Origin: Romanomermis culicivorax
Lineage: Eukaryota > Nematoda > Enoplea > Mermithida > Mermithidae
Length of the DNA: 64,000 nucleotides
Assembly: GCA_963922205.1 (NCBI GenBank)
Contig: CAWUHX010000064.1
Location: forward strand, 1,256,257-1,320,256
Direction of reading: 5' to 3'
Made by a program: the position numbers and the translations under genes. The number at the start of each line of letters is the position of its first letter. The stretch's first letter is position 1. The notes under the pieces are model-generated. The model saw only the letters and a program-made list of their open reading frames with translations, had not been told where the DNA came from and did no database searches. This document shows, piece after piece, positions 12,142 to 24,420 of the stretch.

Positions 12142-13287
12142 GCATAATTGCAGTTTGGCGGACCCGTACTTTCTACACACACGCTAAGTATAGGAGGATC
12201 CGCCGACCATATTTTCTTCAGGTAATGCAAAGTACCGCGCGACGTACTTTCTACAGGTTTGTGTACAAGTACGGCGAGGACCAGGGTCCCTGAGACCAAG
12301 CCTACTTTCTACATGTTCTAAAAATAGAATGCGATAAAAATTATCCAAAACTTTAGGCTGCGGTTTTATGGCTAATATTTATGGAATTTTCATGATAATT
12401 TATTATCAGATACAGCTCAACAAGAGCTTTCGAAAAACATATAACATGTCATTGCCACATAATTGCTCACCAATATGCAAATTAGATTCCTAACTTAAAC
12501 TGAATAAAAATGACCAAAAGGTTGAGGCTGCAGCTAATATTTATCAGATTTTAGCAATTTTATTTCACTAGAGCTTGGCAGTAATTTCTCCCAAATTATG
12601 CAAATTAGATGTATATACGGTGTTAGCCAACTAATTATCCTGAAAATTTTTAATTCCAAAATTTTTAATAAGAACTTAAAAATGATAGCACACTAATGCA
12701 GATGAGTACATACATTTTGAGGATGACATAATTTTTGCATTTGGATTGCATTTTTTAGTTTCCTGTTTTTTGGTTAATAGCAATACTCTTATTTTTAATG
12801 CATAGGCTAGATGGGACACCCTATCTCTTGTGCATTACTTTGAAATCAAAAACGATTTTTACTTCAATATCAATTGAAATCAAAAACGATTTTTACTTCA
12901 ATATCTATCAGGCATTTCTCTCATTATTTATGCTTTGAATATAATTTGCATATTGGTGAGCAATTATGTGCCAATGACGTGTTATATGTTTTTCGAAAGC
13001 TCTTGTTGAGCTGTATCTGATGAAAAAATTATCATGAAAATTCCATAAATATTAGCCATAAAACCGCAGCCTAAAGTTTTGGATAATTTTTTTTTGCATT
13101 CTATTTTTAGAACATGTAGAAAGTACGCTTGGTCTCAGGGACCCTGGTCCTCACCGTACTTTGTGCACAAACGTGTAGAAAGTACGCCACGCCGTACTTT
13201 GCATTACCTGTAAAAAATATAGTCGGCGGACCCTCCTATACTTAGCGTGTGTGTAGAAAGTACGGATCGGCCAAACTGATATTATGC
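12142..13287. mobile_element. Foldback (long inverted repeat) element
   Basis: Two arms of about 340 bp (12142-12485 and 12942-13287) are reverse complements with scattered mismatches, joined by a loop of about 450 bp. Each arm carries three spaced copies of a TACTTTCTACA motif. No transposase frame is present, so it looks like a non-autonomous foldback or MITE-like element. A target duplication was not identified. Confidence 0.8.
12841..12905 (+). repeat. Tandem duplication in the foldback loop
   Basis: The unit TGAAATCAAAAACGATTTTT plus ACTTCAATATC occurs twice with a period of about 35 bp and almost no divergence, so the duplication is recent. Confidence 0.85.
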
Positions 13288-13822
13288 TTAACAGCGTTTT
13301 CAATAATGCGAAATACGTAAGGTATTTGTTGTAATTTTTCTCTCAGTTAGATCTCGAACATTGCCCATTCGGCAGGATGAAGCAGTTCACACTCTATTTT
13401 TTTAGAAATCTTAGATAATAGTGCAAAGCAAGTGCGGTTCCATATTTTCTGATGTAAATAAGTCTGGAAATTTGTAAATTGTCGACAATGATTCTTGTGC
13501 TTTCTGGTTAACTAAAATTTTATAAAAAATCTACTATTGTATAAACTCGATTCGATTTAAAATGATCGATGCAGATGAAATGAAACGGAGTTCAACATGG
13601 AAAACCTAAGGCTTATTACTGTAACGAAAGAAAAAAATTTTCTCGTCCATGAGTGGTAAACGGAACAATGAAGATTTCTTCCCATAACATCGTTGGATTG
13701 TCAAAATTTCTCGAACTCGGGTGCCTAAATTCTGAAATCAGAAGTGCACAGGAAGATTTCGACTTTACACTTGTGTCCAGGGGAAATTCAGCATTGTTCT
13801 ACAGTATCAAGTTTTTCATTCT

Positions 13823-14044
13823 ATGAAAATCGATCAAATTAAACCGCTTCCTTCCACTCTAAATCGTCTTTTCCAAAATATTCGAAACAAAATACCAGTT
13901 TTTAGATCGTTATTAAGCATTTGTCTGGGACAGCACAGCATTTCAAAGGCGGAACGTGTTTTTTCATTTTTTAACTACCATCCACAATTATCTAAACAAA
14001 ACATAATAATTAACACTACCGCATTATACAGTATGATTGAATAA
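13823..14044 (+). pseudogene. Possible hAT transposase C-terminal remnant
   Basis: A 73-codon frame contains SISKAERVFSFF followed by a Q-L-S...N-I-I stretch. This recalls the hAT dimerisation motif (S-x-x-x-E-R-x-F-S). The preceding 250 bp resemble 30230-30420 inside a hAT element. It is too short and isolated to be a gene. The family assignment is inference. Confidence 0.4.
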
Positions 14045-14049
14045 AATTT

Positions 14050-17000
14050 TTAAGAATTATTTTCCTCTTCGATCAATCGCTTGGCACCATCGACCACCAT
14101 TTTGACCGTATCGAATTCTGTCATGCCCAATTTGTATGCGTTTTTCACTGAAACGTCGTCGCCGCTTTTCTCAAATTTCAAATTCAACGTTTCGCATAAA
14201 TTCTGAAGAAACAAGACGAAAAACAGATTGTGAATTATCCACGAACAACGTCGAAAATTTATCGATTTATAAGCGTGATTATGAAAATTCAATCAAAGTT
14301 TCTGGCATGCTTGAGTGTTAATTTTAAAGCGTCGTGGTAAAGAGTAAAAGAATGAAATTTTCTGTATCTAGAGCGAAAATCGCCAATATTCAAAATAGCC
14401 CAGCAATATGTAAAGGTATTTTGTTCCATAACATTTAACATCAGCATTGAATAGTGCAAAGATCTGAAAAGCTAGATATATAATCCTTAAATGTCAACAA
14501 AAATTCTGTTGTCACCAATGTATTGTTCACATTCCAAGAAAAAGTATGAAATGTTTCAAAAAGTGCAATAAAACATAGTTTTTCTAATCAGAAAGTCATA
14601 AAAACTTTTATACATCATTTGATAAAAAAAACCAAGTTCACAAATTTGTTGAAATCATTCTATTGTCACCAAAGTATTGTTCACATTCCACGAAAAAGTA
14701 TGGAATGTTTCAAAAAAGTGTAATAAAACACAATTTTTCTAACGATGTAAATTTTAATTTTTCTTAAATGTTTTTATAATCAGAAAGTCATAAAATTTTT
14801 TATACATCATTTGATTAAAAAACCAAGGTCACAAATTTGTTGAAATAAAATTTAATTCTTCAGCGTCGACGAATTTCAGCTACAAGACTTAATTTCCGAT
14901 GTCCGAAAACTGACATTAAAAGTTTGCGCACGGCCGTCAAAACAAACACGCTGTGCAAAAAATTGTCCTGATTATGTTTCAGTCAGGCGAAAAAAGACGA
15001 GATTACACAAAGAAACACACCATCTAAAGTTTACCTTCAAATTTTCTTTTTGTCCTAATTTCGGTAAATGCAAATTCAACGAAACTTCCAAACCTGTGCC
15101 CAAATTTCTGGGCGAGGCACTAACGTATCCAAGACTTTTGTGTTTGGCGAAAGGCGTTATCTTCTCAACGGCCTAAAACACTTCAAAATTAAAGAATTAA
15201 CTCAAAATTTCACAATTAACTACTAGGTAAAATCGAATTTACTTCAGTTTTTCAAATTAAATTGGAGCAATTTTAGTAAAAGTGAAACGTAACGAAATGC
15301 AAAAGCATAAAAAAACAACAAAAAATTCGCTTGAAGATGAATGGTCTGACTACTATATTGTCGACCATAATTGGAACTATCATCAGGATTCGAAATTTCG
15401 GGAATTTTAGTTAATCTAAGTTAATCTAAAAATGATCTCTCAAAAAAGTCGAAAAACTCGAAAATTGTTCCAAAAAGACCAGAAAAGTTATTTTCGCCCA
15501 ATTTTTTCGACTTGGGCGAGTGTCCCAACATTCGGGTACAAGGTCCGACCAAGCTAGGGAGAGTCCCTCAATTACGTATGCTAGTTCACAAAACAAAGAA
15601 ATTTGCCAGTCAAATTTGACTTTTTAGTGATTCAGGAGCGGAAAAATCTGCAGAAATATGACAGAAATACGAAAAACCAATTTTTACTTCGACGCCGTCG
15701 GATAGACGTTTCAATGTTGCCTGTAGATCGTTCAACGATCGTCCGACGCTTATAAATTTCAAATGATCTTCGTTATTGACTTGAACGGCGAAATTTTTAG
15801 CCTCGTTGACGAAAAGAGCTCTACCTATCGGCCAATGATTACGAAAACTGGCCACCTGTAAAGTCGAGTTTAAAAAATAAAAAATAACGTTATATCGCCG
15901 AAGATTTTATCTTGCCATGCGTTTAGTTTAACTTCTGACTTTTAATGCCAAAAGCGGTTTGATATCCCCCATTTTTACCTCTAATCTCTTATCCTTATTT
16001 CTAAAATCGAACGTGGTATTTCCCAATAAATCATTTATTTCTGAATCGTTCGTCGTCCGAAACAAACATAGCTGGCCTTTAAGATCGGATTTCTGAGAGG
16101 CGAACGACGGATTGTCAGCGAATAATTTTTTCGTAAAAAATTCCGTTTGATAATAATCCGTTTCGTTCATTATCGGTTGGAAATGAAAATACTAAAATTG
16201 GAAGTACACGATGTAGATATCTAGTGAATCGCCATTTTATCACAAAATACTGAAACATATACCAGTTTAGCGGCGAAAAAACCACACTTGAAAGTTAAAA
16301 AACTACGCTCCCGAAAATTAAAGTTTCCATCTGAAATTATAGTGGAGTTTTAAACGCTGAGAAAATACAGAACCTAAAATTCCTCCATGAAATCCTTCAC
16401 CATCTTTCAAAATTGTAGTATTATTAGATATAATGCAGATAAATAATTTTTAACTTTGATAAATTTAAGAACTTTATGATTAATTTCAGGTAAAAACTGC
16501 ATTTTTGAGAGGAAATAATATCTCTTAAAAATTCTATGGTTATGATTTTCATCAAAAATCCGGTAAATCTGATGAAATTCTAGATTTATTCAGGAATCAA
16601 AAATGGAAGAAATATTTTTTGAATGCGGTCATTACGGCTGAAAATCGCTTTAGCTCGATTTTTCAAGAAAAATTGAGACGAAAACTTGAAGTAAATTTGT
16701 GAAAAATCACCTTGATACAAAGACGTCGCAACTTGCAGAATTCTGAGCTAAAAGCCCACACAGAACATTATATTTATAATGATGTAAAATAAGATTTCGT
16801 TACGCTGGATCTGTTTCGACTTGAAGATTTTTTGAATAAAATCACATTTTTGACCAACAAGGGCTGCGAAGTTTTGAATCTAGATTTTAACGAAAAACCT
16901 CATGATAAAGTTTTCAAAAATCTTGCCTCTAAATTTCTCGAACATTCCAAACGCACGCTTTTCACAAACTGCCCGTCTTTGTCTAACTTTTTTGTTTCTT

Positions 17001-19957
17001 CGTCGACCAAAAGTTGCAACTTTTTTTCGTCGCCCCAATTCGATTTAGGCTGAGCTCCGCGGAATCCGTTGTGCAATTTAGCGATTACGGGGTCGAATAT
17101 TGAACGAAAAGTGTCGTAGGAAGCTACGTCCGGGGCATTGATTCCGATTTCGGCGTTAGGTAAATTGACGGCTAAAAAATGAAAACATAAAGTACAAAAA
17201 TTGAGCTACAGTAAGATACAAAAGTCGTGTTTTTGAATATCGATAATGAAATTGAAAATGTCATACATTAAATTTGCAATTGTAGTTTTCTTTGATCATT
17301 CTTTACAATAATCGTCTAACTATGGACTACTATAGTGATCAAGGCCGAATTTAGGGGCGCGGGCGGGGGGGGGGCGGCCGCAACCCCCTTGAAACTTTGT
17401 CATATGTCGATTTTGTGTCTACCACTGAGAAAAATCTCAAAATTTTCCGGGGCTTCGCGCCGGTCAATGAGTATAACAGTCACTACTTTCAATCAGGCAC
17501 GGCCATTATCTGTATCTACTTCGACTTACTAGTTAAACTTCAACAGTTTCAATCAACTGAATTACCTCATCTCTTATTTTATTAGTTACAAGACAAAATG
17601 TTGGGCATGTTTCTCACAGTGGGAAAACCATTTCTTATTTAAAAACCGAAATGATGCATTGTGGTGAGCTTCAGAAGGTCAAACCCTCAAAATTTGCCGG
17701 CGCTTCGCGCCGGTCCAGAATATAATAGTCATTTTTCCCTATCAAGCGCGGCCATTAACATATCTACTTCCACTTTACTAGCTAACTTTCATCAGTTTCT
17801 ATCAACTGATTCACTTCATCTCTTCTTTTACTAATTAAGAGCCAATATTTTGCTGATAATTTAGGTTTTTGATCGCTTCTTAAAATTTTATTCTCTTACT
17901 TCGTTTGGAGTTTTCCAAAAATTTTGAAACGTGAGCCTTCGCAATCCGCATTGAAAACTGATAAAAACGTCATTTTAGGACTGTAAATTTAGAGCTCCTA
18001 TCTAGGAAAAATTGTTGTAAACATTCATTTTCAAGCATTTTAGAACACAAAAATTCGAAAATTTTTTCGGCGCTGTGCGCCGAAATAAGAAAGGTATTAC
18101 AATCCATTAGTTTAATTCCAATTTGTTATCATTGTTATGGAAAGATTAATTTTTCAGCCTTTTAAAGTGTAAAAACCTGAAAATTTCTCCGGCGCTGCGC
18201 GCCGGCAAAAAATTTTTTTGCTCGGTCCGCCTCCCCCTAAAAAATTCCTGGCTACGGCTCTGATAGTGATGTCATACTTTTGTGTTTCGACGTTTGAACT
18301 TTGAGCTGATCTAGAAAACATATGAAAATAAAAACTTACCTTCTTGCATAATATTCAGCAAGCTGGAGTCGGAAAGCGTCCGCAAATCTTTCACTTTATT
18401 GAACGCTTTATCCGTCACAGTTTTCTTCAATAGGCAGGCGTTTTCGTCGTTTGGTAAGTTTTTCCAATTTTCGGCCACCATACTGCGTTTAAAACGTGGT
18501 AATTCGTTTATTTTGTATAAAACTTTGTAGACATCGGTGTACTGCAACGAAACTTTATGGAAGAAAAATAAAATAAATCGAAACTGAACTAGTTCAAAAC
18601 GTCGAATATCATTCTGGACCTAAAGATCTTTATGTCTTTTTGTAGAATTCTAAGAAAAATAGCCTCTACCCATTTACACGAATTTTTTAATACCGAATGT
18701 TTCACTTTATTCAAGAATAAATAATTTTTGGTAGATTGTAGATATGGCTCAGCACAAAAAGTTTAAATAACTTTATTATATTTATTTCAAAGAAAAAATC
18801 AATCTAGGAGTGATTCTGGAGGTAAAGAATGTGAATGCACTAAAAACCAGGTCAACAATCGAACAAATTTCAAGTATATTTATAAATAGTGCAAATTCCA
18901 CAGATTCATCAGATTCTTAAATAAGTTAAATTCTCTGAAAATATCAAAAACGCTTTCAATTTTGAACCTATCGTAACTATGCGTTTCTAATAACTTATAC
19001 ACAGTTGTTTCTCACTTTTTCATCACCTTTATAACATCATACATGTAACGAAGTCTAGGAAGTTGGGCTACTCCTTTGGGGCCGAGGGTCACCGATTCCC
19101 CAAAATTTTAGGAGGGTCTCTGGAGGAAAAAATCGTTTTTTCACCAAAAACGTGCGAAAAACGGTTGGAAAAATAATCATTTCTGTCTTAAAAAACTGTA
19201 AAAATTTATTCCTGGCACGAAGCGCCGAAAAAATTGACGTTTTTGACCATTTTTTGTTCAAAAATTGACATTTTTAATATTTTTGCGATCAAAAGTATTG
19301 GAGTCCCTATGACTACCATATGGCTAACCGTAGGATTAGAAAATCCTGGGGGGAGTCGCCCAATGGCTAGCCACATGGCCGACGATTTCAGAGGAGGGTT
19401 CCTATAACGCTTCCTCCTTAATTACTAGGGATGGGACGGATACACTTTTTTGATGACATCAGACACAGATCTGAAAAATTTGCTTCAACGGATCTGGATC
19501 CTGAATGATAGATCCGGCCGGATCTATATCTTGCATGATAGCATATACATGGCAAAATGCTTAAGAATAATTATATGTTTATCTACTTTAAATCGAGTTG
19601 TATGAATATATTTTTTTTCTGTCAATAAATTATTTATGATATTCACTTCTTTATTAAGGTATTTGCTTATTGAAATAGTCCACACTTAATTATTTTCGTT
19701 CATTAAATTGCATTCATGTTTTAGCTACTGTTTATACCGCGAAAAATTATTAGTGTTGTCGAAAACGTCCAAGGTTGAAAACTCAATAGAAAGCTCTTAT
19801 TTTTAAAGACTCATAAATTTATTTACCCAGCAGTCTGCAACATTGACAAAATACTCACGTATGGAATATGGTAAAAGTTGATCGTTCCGGCTACCAAAGC
19901 TCCAGCGACTCCCAAAACCACCATTTTTCCGCCGGTCGATAAACTGCGGAAAGCCAT
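14050..19957 (-). CDS. Divergent phosphagen (arginine) kinase-like protein, probably inactive
   Basis: Exons (high to low): 19957-19859, 18541-18340, 17171-16927, 16191-15940, 15855-15688, 15172-15035, 14202-14050. They join in frame to 418 codons plus stop. The family scaffold is clear: an N-domain with LFDPVI-like FDPVIAKLHNGF, then WPIGRALF, NNEDHLKFIS, NLGTGL and a C-terminal LGMTEFDTVKMVVDGAKRLIE. Key active-site positions differ. The CPSNLGT cysteine is Ser (SPRNLGT), GLRAS is GLEVS, the second Arg of the RVRxGR motif is Glu (RLECSR), DHLR is DHLK, and the guanidino flexible loop is shortened. An N-terminal hydrophobic segment (residues about 12-27) could target a membrane or mitochondrion. 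The usual region between RNLE and YFHF (about 30 residues) was not found. Exon 3 seems to use a GC donor, and the donor after 15940 is weak. It is the third gene of a same-strand cluster with CWC25 and TRAPPC4. Confidence 0.82.
14500..14850 (-). repeat. Intronic tandem duplication (about 160-190 bp units)
   Basis: In the last kinase intron, 14500-14660 and 14661-14850 repeat 'tattgttcacattcca.gaaaaagtat', 'cagaaagtcataaaa' and 'accaag.tcacaaatttgttgaaat' in the same order. Confidence 0.8.
17340..18262. mobile_element. Non-autonomous hAT-like element in kinase intron 2
   Basis: This 923-bp element has ends CAAGGCCGAATTTAGG and (reversed) CAGAGCCGTAGCCAGG and is flanked by the perfect 8-bp duplication ATAGTGAT. 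Inside are two diverged tandem units of about 250 bp and four GC-rich palindromes of the CCGGCGC-n-GCGCCGG type. There is no transposase frame. An 8-bp target duplication and CAG-type ends are hAT hallmarks. Confidence 0.85.
19426..19545. mobile_element. hAT terminal fragment in kinase intron 1
   Basis: The sequence starts TAGGGATGGGACGGAT and continues with short GGATCTGGATCC-like and GATCCGGCCGGATC repeats, like the end of the element at 22052. No matching right end or target duplication was found. Confidence 0.5.
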
Positions 19958-20180
19958 TCCGGAGCTAAAAGTAAGAGGAAATTAGGGCCAACAAAAATCT
20001 TGATTAATTTTCGTTTGTATCACGACCGATTTTGAACAATTTTGGCACACAAAACTGCAGATACAAGAAAAAATTGTATTTTTCAAAATATTAAAACAAG
20101 GAAGATTAGAAACGTAGTGAAAATTTTCATTTCAGATGCCTCAAAAGTCTATGAAATGTCGTAATTTGTCACGAAAAATG

Positions 20181-21158
20181 TCATTTTTTCGCGAAATTTG
20201 TCTCCATCGACGTCGCGTTTCTTTGCAAATGTTGTTTTTTGCTTTTTATCCTCTCTTCCACCGTTCGATCGTTCATCGCCCGATGGATCATCGGTTTCAA
20301 AAATTGAGCGCCGCCGCTGCACGTTTTTTCAATGTCCTTTCGTTCTTTTTCTTCGTCTTCTTCATATTTCTTACGTTTTCGATTTTTTTGTTCGTCGCGC
20401 CATCGGGCGTTTTCCATCATTTCGCGTCGTTTTTCTTCCATTTCTTTTTCGGACAATTTCGGCCGACGATAATTAGACTGATTAGGCGTCTCACTTTTCC
20501 GACTAACGCTCGACTTTTCTTCGCGTCGTTTAGGCGAAACGGGCTCTTGCTTCGGTTTAGAATTCACGTAAACTAAACCATAAGACTGTTTTTCAGACCT
20601 TTTCCTTCTTTCTTCGTCGGACGAAGAAGAATCGTGTCTAATTCTAGTTTTAGAATTTTCAGGAGATGAAGGGTTGGATACCGGCGAACAATATTCTTGT
20701 TCTTTTTTCGGCGTTCGACTACTCAAATTTTCGAATAAAAAGTCCGGAATTTCGCCCTTTTTCAACATTTTCCGAAATTTTTTCCGCATAGCGGCCACGA
20801 CGATTTTTTTCAAACGTTTCATTTTTAAAGGATTATCGAAAATTTCGCGGCGTATTTCTTGTTCGCGAACTTTTATGGCGACGAGCGGATCTTCCTTTTT
20901 GACAGTTTCTAAATCTAATACGGAAATTTTACGTTCATCTGCATGATGTTGCGATCGATCTCCTCCAGATCGTCGATCTACAATTTTTCGTTCAACTATA
21001 GAATCAATTTTCGTAGAATGGCCGTCTTCGCCATTTCTCGTGTGATGTCGATCGAAATGACGATCAATTTTTCGACCGGTTAAATAATCTTCTTCGTTCA
21101 ATTTGGATTTTTCTCCTTCGTACATCCAATTGATGTCGGACTTCTTTCGATCGCTCAT
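20181..21158 (-). CDS. CWC25: Pre-mRNA splicing factor CWC25 homologue, N-terminally short
   Basis: A single 325-codon exon. Collinear CWC25 landmarks are INWMYEG with DYLTGRKID near the start, EDPLVAI followed by REIFDNPLKMKRLKK, a Ser/Arg/Lys-rich low-complexity middle, KLSEKEMEEKRREMMENARW, and a C-terminus with ERIKSKKQHLQRNATSMETN. CWC25 is a step-one factor joining the activated spliceosome in the nucleus. The usual N-terminal Cir_N region (around a KSWHP motif) is absent. A splice acceptor (TTCTTCAG) lies at 21185/21184, and the frame is open from there to the ATG. Either a short upstream exon exists, or the mRNA is trans-spliced and the protein begins here. The 400 bp between this gene and TRAPPC4 show no KSWHP-like exon. 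Confidence 0.92.
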   Translation of the reverse strand: MSDRKKSDINWMYEGEKSKLNEEDYLTGRKIDRHFDRHHTRNGEDGHSTKIDSIVERKIVDRRSGGDRSQHHADERKISVLDLETVKKEDPLVAIKVREQEIRREIFDNPLKMKRLKKIVVAAMRKKFRKMLKKGEIPDFLFENLSSRTPKKEQEYCSPVSNPSSPENSKTRIRHDSSSSDEERRKRSEKQSYGLVYVNSKPKQEPVSPKRREEKSSVSRKSETPNQSNYRRPKLSEKEMEEKRREMMENARWRDEQKNRKRKKYEEDEEKERKDIEKTCSGGAQFLKPMIHRAMNDRTVEERIKSKKQHLQRNATSMETNFAKK

Positions 21159-21583
21159 CTTGAGCGAATTATAGTTTGTTGAATCTGAAGAATATGATAA
21201 TACTATATAGGTTCATGATGAATTTTTAGCAAAACAAATATCCTGCGTTGCTAATAAGCGACAAATGTGTTTTCAACAGATTTTCATAACAATAAATATT
21301 TTATTATTTGTGATTTATACTACATGCGTAATTAAAGAAGAAAATACTCGTAAAAAATTGATAGAATTTCCATAACAAAAACTTGATCCACACGAACTTC
21401 CAAAAACATGATTGTTAACCAAACTTCTGCTTGAAATGAACCCTAGAGTTTCAATTCCGGCTTTTTTATGTTCTTACAGTACTCATTCACTCATCTTAGC
21501 AATCGGTCGTCTTAAATGATAGATTTTGATTGAAATCATACATTTTGGATTTTGCCTCGAATTCAGGAATGCAAAACTTTTCA

Positions 21584-24420
21584 TTAAACGCAAATGACGC
21601 CCGATTTATCGAATTTGTCCAAAATTAATTTCACATTTTGGTCGAATAATTCGCACCTGACCGGCATTTCTAAACTGTAAAATGGATTTTTAAGGGCGAA
21701 ATCGGCGTATAATTCGTATAGTTTTTTCAAAAATTGATCCAAATAAGGCGAACTAGCGTGATCGGCGACAACAACGAATTTTATACCGGTCAAAGTTTGA
21801 AAACATTGTAATCGATACGAATCGGTGTCTAGACTTTCGATGCCTGAAAAAAGAACTTAAAAATTAGTTTTTCTACTAAATTCAGGATCTTTCATACAGG
21901 AAAAACAATTTTTTCGCTAATTTAATGATTTTGGCATCAATCCCATGAATTGAGGGTAGTGGAAGTTCTATAAGAAATCCCTCGTCAGAATCAGAAACCG
22001 TCGATCATATGATTAGCTAGCCGTTTCATATGACTAAAATGGACTAGCTATTAGGGATGGGCCGGGTATCCGGATCCGGATCCGCGGATATCCGCCTAAA
22101 TTTTAGGATCCGGATCCGCTAAACCAGATTTTTTGGATCCGGATCCGATCCGAATCCGCTGAATCGAATTTTTCAAGATCCGGATCCGGATCCGCTGTTG
22201 TCAATGATTAAGATCCGGTCATAATCGGATCTTTATTCATTATTATTCACATAAAATTTTACAGTATTAGAAAACACGAAGAATTTTCCGGCGCTTCGCG
22301 CCGGATTTTATAATTCTTTGCAATACTATTTTTCTACAAATCGTGCTTTCTGGAGAAAAATTTCCAGTAAAGGAAAAAATGTTGGTGGTCCTCTTGTATG
22401 GAAAAAACGAATTTTGGTCCATTTCAGAACGTCAAAATCTATTTTTCCAACTTTTTTGCAACTGTAATTTTAAACATGAAGCCGAATGTGAATTGAAAAG
22501 CATCATGGAACTAATTTTCATAAATTTTAGGTTTAACTCGAAGTTTTTCAGATTTATGAAAGTTATGAGTATATTTTCTTAATTTGTAAGATGATTATGA
22601 AGGACGGGAACTCGAGTGCTAGATCATGGTTTTTTCACTGTATAAAAAAAATTTTCTTCATACAAAGACTTTTTGGCCGATCATTGTACAGGTACAAACA
22701 GGCTTGTACAAAAAAAACACAGCAATGGTAGCAAAATTATACTTGAGAAACAGTAATTTTTCAACAGTATCACCCTTCAAACGATTTTTGGTAAGATCAT
22801 AAATTTGACCAGCACACTGAATAGCTGTTCATAGGGGACACTTTTCGCTGGTGCTAATTTAAGTTTACTATCGGCATGAAGCAATTCCAGAGACGTTTGA
22901 GATTTAAGTTCATGCTCTAATTTAGTTTTTGAGTTGCTAGGTTCATTTTTTTGGCTATCTTCAAAGAAAACACAAAAATTAATTCTTTAACATTTCTATA
23001 CTAGTAGCAATTTGTTCCACAATTACTTCTATTTTCATTATCTTCTTTTTATTTAGCCGCAAACTGCTTATACTCGTATATTGCCATATGTTTTCTCTCC
23101 AAATATTTTCTCTGACATCCAGTAGCACAATCTTTTCTGGATAACTGTATTCTGCATTTATTGTCCTTTGCCTTTTCTTCATCATCTATAGACACTGTGA
23201 AGTAGTCCCACACTCAGCTAGTTAAAAAAGAACTTGAATCCATAATTTCTGAAAAAACTTTCTATTTCTATTTATTTCCTTTCTGATGAAACCAATATTA
23301 ATCTAAGCATGAATACAATTTAATGAATAAAAATTACTAATTAGTAATTAGTACATGTTAACTATCTCAATAAACGAACACCTCAATCATTAATAATCTA
23401 TTAATCTATTTACACCAATGAACATAAATTCATACAACCCAATTTTGGACAAATTAGACATAGTACATATACTTATTGAAAGATCCTGATCCGATCCGGA
23501 TCCGCTCGGATCTTTTCCTCAAGATCCGGATCCGGATCCGCTGAACCAAATTTTTTTGGATCCGGATCCAATCCGGATCCGCCGAACCAAATTTTTCAAG
23601 ATCCGGATCCGGATCCGCTGTCGCCAGAAAAGTCGATCCGGCCCATGCCTACTAGCTATAGGAATCTCATATATAGTTTTAGTCGAAAAAACTGAAAATA
23701 TCAATTTTTTGTAGAAAATATTCATTTTTGAACAAGAAACGGTCCAAATTGTCAATTTTTGGCGCCATACGTACATATTTTCATGATTTTCTATACAAAA
23801 ATCTCCATTTTTTGAACTTTTTCTCGGAATTTTTCAACGAAAGAAATTTTTTACCTCCAATACGTTCTCACAATTTTTGAACCGAAAAATGGTCAAAACG
23901 TCAGTGTATGACATCATTTATAAAAAAATCGCTTTACCCCCAGACTTCGGAGCGACTGAAATTTCTTACCAGAACTTTGCGGCACAGGACTCAATTGGGC
24001 TGCAATAGCGTGCAACGAATGAAACATACTCGACAAAATAATTTTCTCGTTCGTATTCAACATTGGTCGGTTAAATTTCATTTTTAAAGGGTAAATTCGA
24101 CTATCGTTCAATAAATCCAAAACCGGCATAGATTTCATCGCATTTTCTGAATTACCATTTCTCAATTCGATTCGTCCGCCTGATAAAACGGGTTCGTCGT
24201 TTATCGAGACGACAATATAACCGACTTTAACGCCCGCTCGTTCGCCGAACGCCACGGTCAAACGGTTGTCGAAATTTTCGAGTTTAAAATCGATGGGCGG
24301 GGCGTCGAATGTTAATTCAATTTCAGCGTTGGTCGACGGACTCGTGACATTTTTGTTACTATCGTAATCGTAAATTAAGCTACCGGCTCGATTTATAATG
24401 AAAATATTGTAAATAGTCAT
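21584..24420 (-). CDS. TRAPPC4: TRAPP complex subunit 4 (synbindin)
   Basis: Two exons, 24420-23970 and 21843-21584, join in frame across a GT-AG intron to 236 codons plus stop. The protein starts [20 protein letters not shown], matching the longin-like N-terminus of TRAPPC4. Landmarks further on are SNEK-like [19 protein letters not shown] with [10 protein letters not shown], then [10 protein letters not shown], and a highly conserved [21 protein letters not shown] near the C-terminus. TRAPPC4 is a core subunit of the TRAPP tethering complexes (Rab1/Ypt1 exchange factor) at ER-Golgi membranes. The 2.1 kb intron is swollen by a hAT element (22052-23651). An acceptor TTTTTTCAG lies 18 nt before the ATG, so the 5' end is probably spliced onto a leader. 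Confidence 0.96.
22052..23651. mobile_element. Non-autonomous hAT element in the TRAPPC4 intron
   Basis: This 1600-bp element runs TAGGGATGGGCCGG to CCGGCCCATGCCTA and has the perfect 8-bp duplication CTAGCTAT on both sides. The subterminal 150 bp at each end are packed with inverted GGATCCGGATCC repeats, typical transposase-binding arrays of hAT elements. A CCGGCGCTTCGCGCCGG palindrome lies at 22288. The interior has no transposase frame. Confidence 0.92.

Noticed and set aside
16710-16748. Candidate missing exon of the kinase-like gene (acceptor GCTTTTAG and donor GTGATT)
   Set aside because: Its 37 nt break the reading frame into the YFHFQPI exon, and the encoded peptide does not match the family convincingly.
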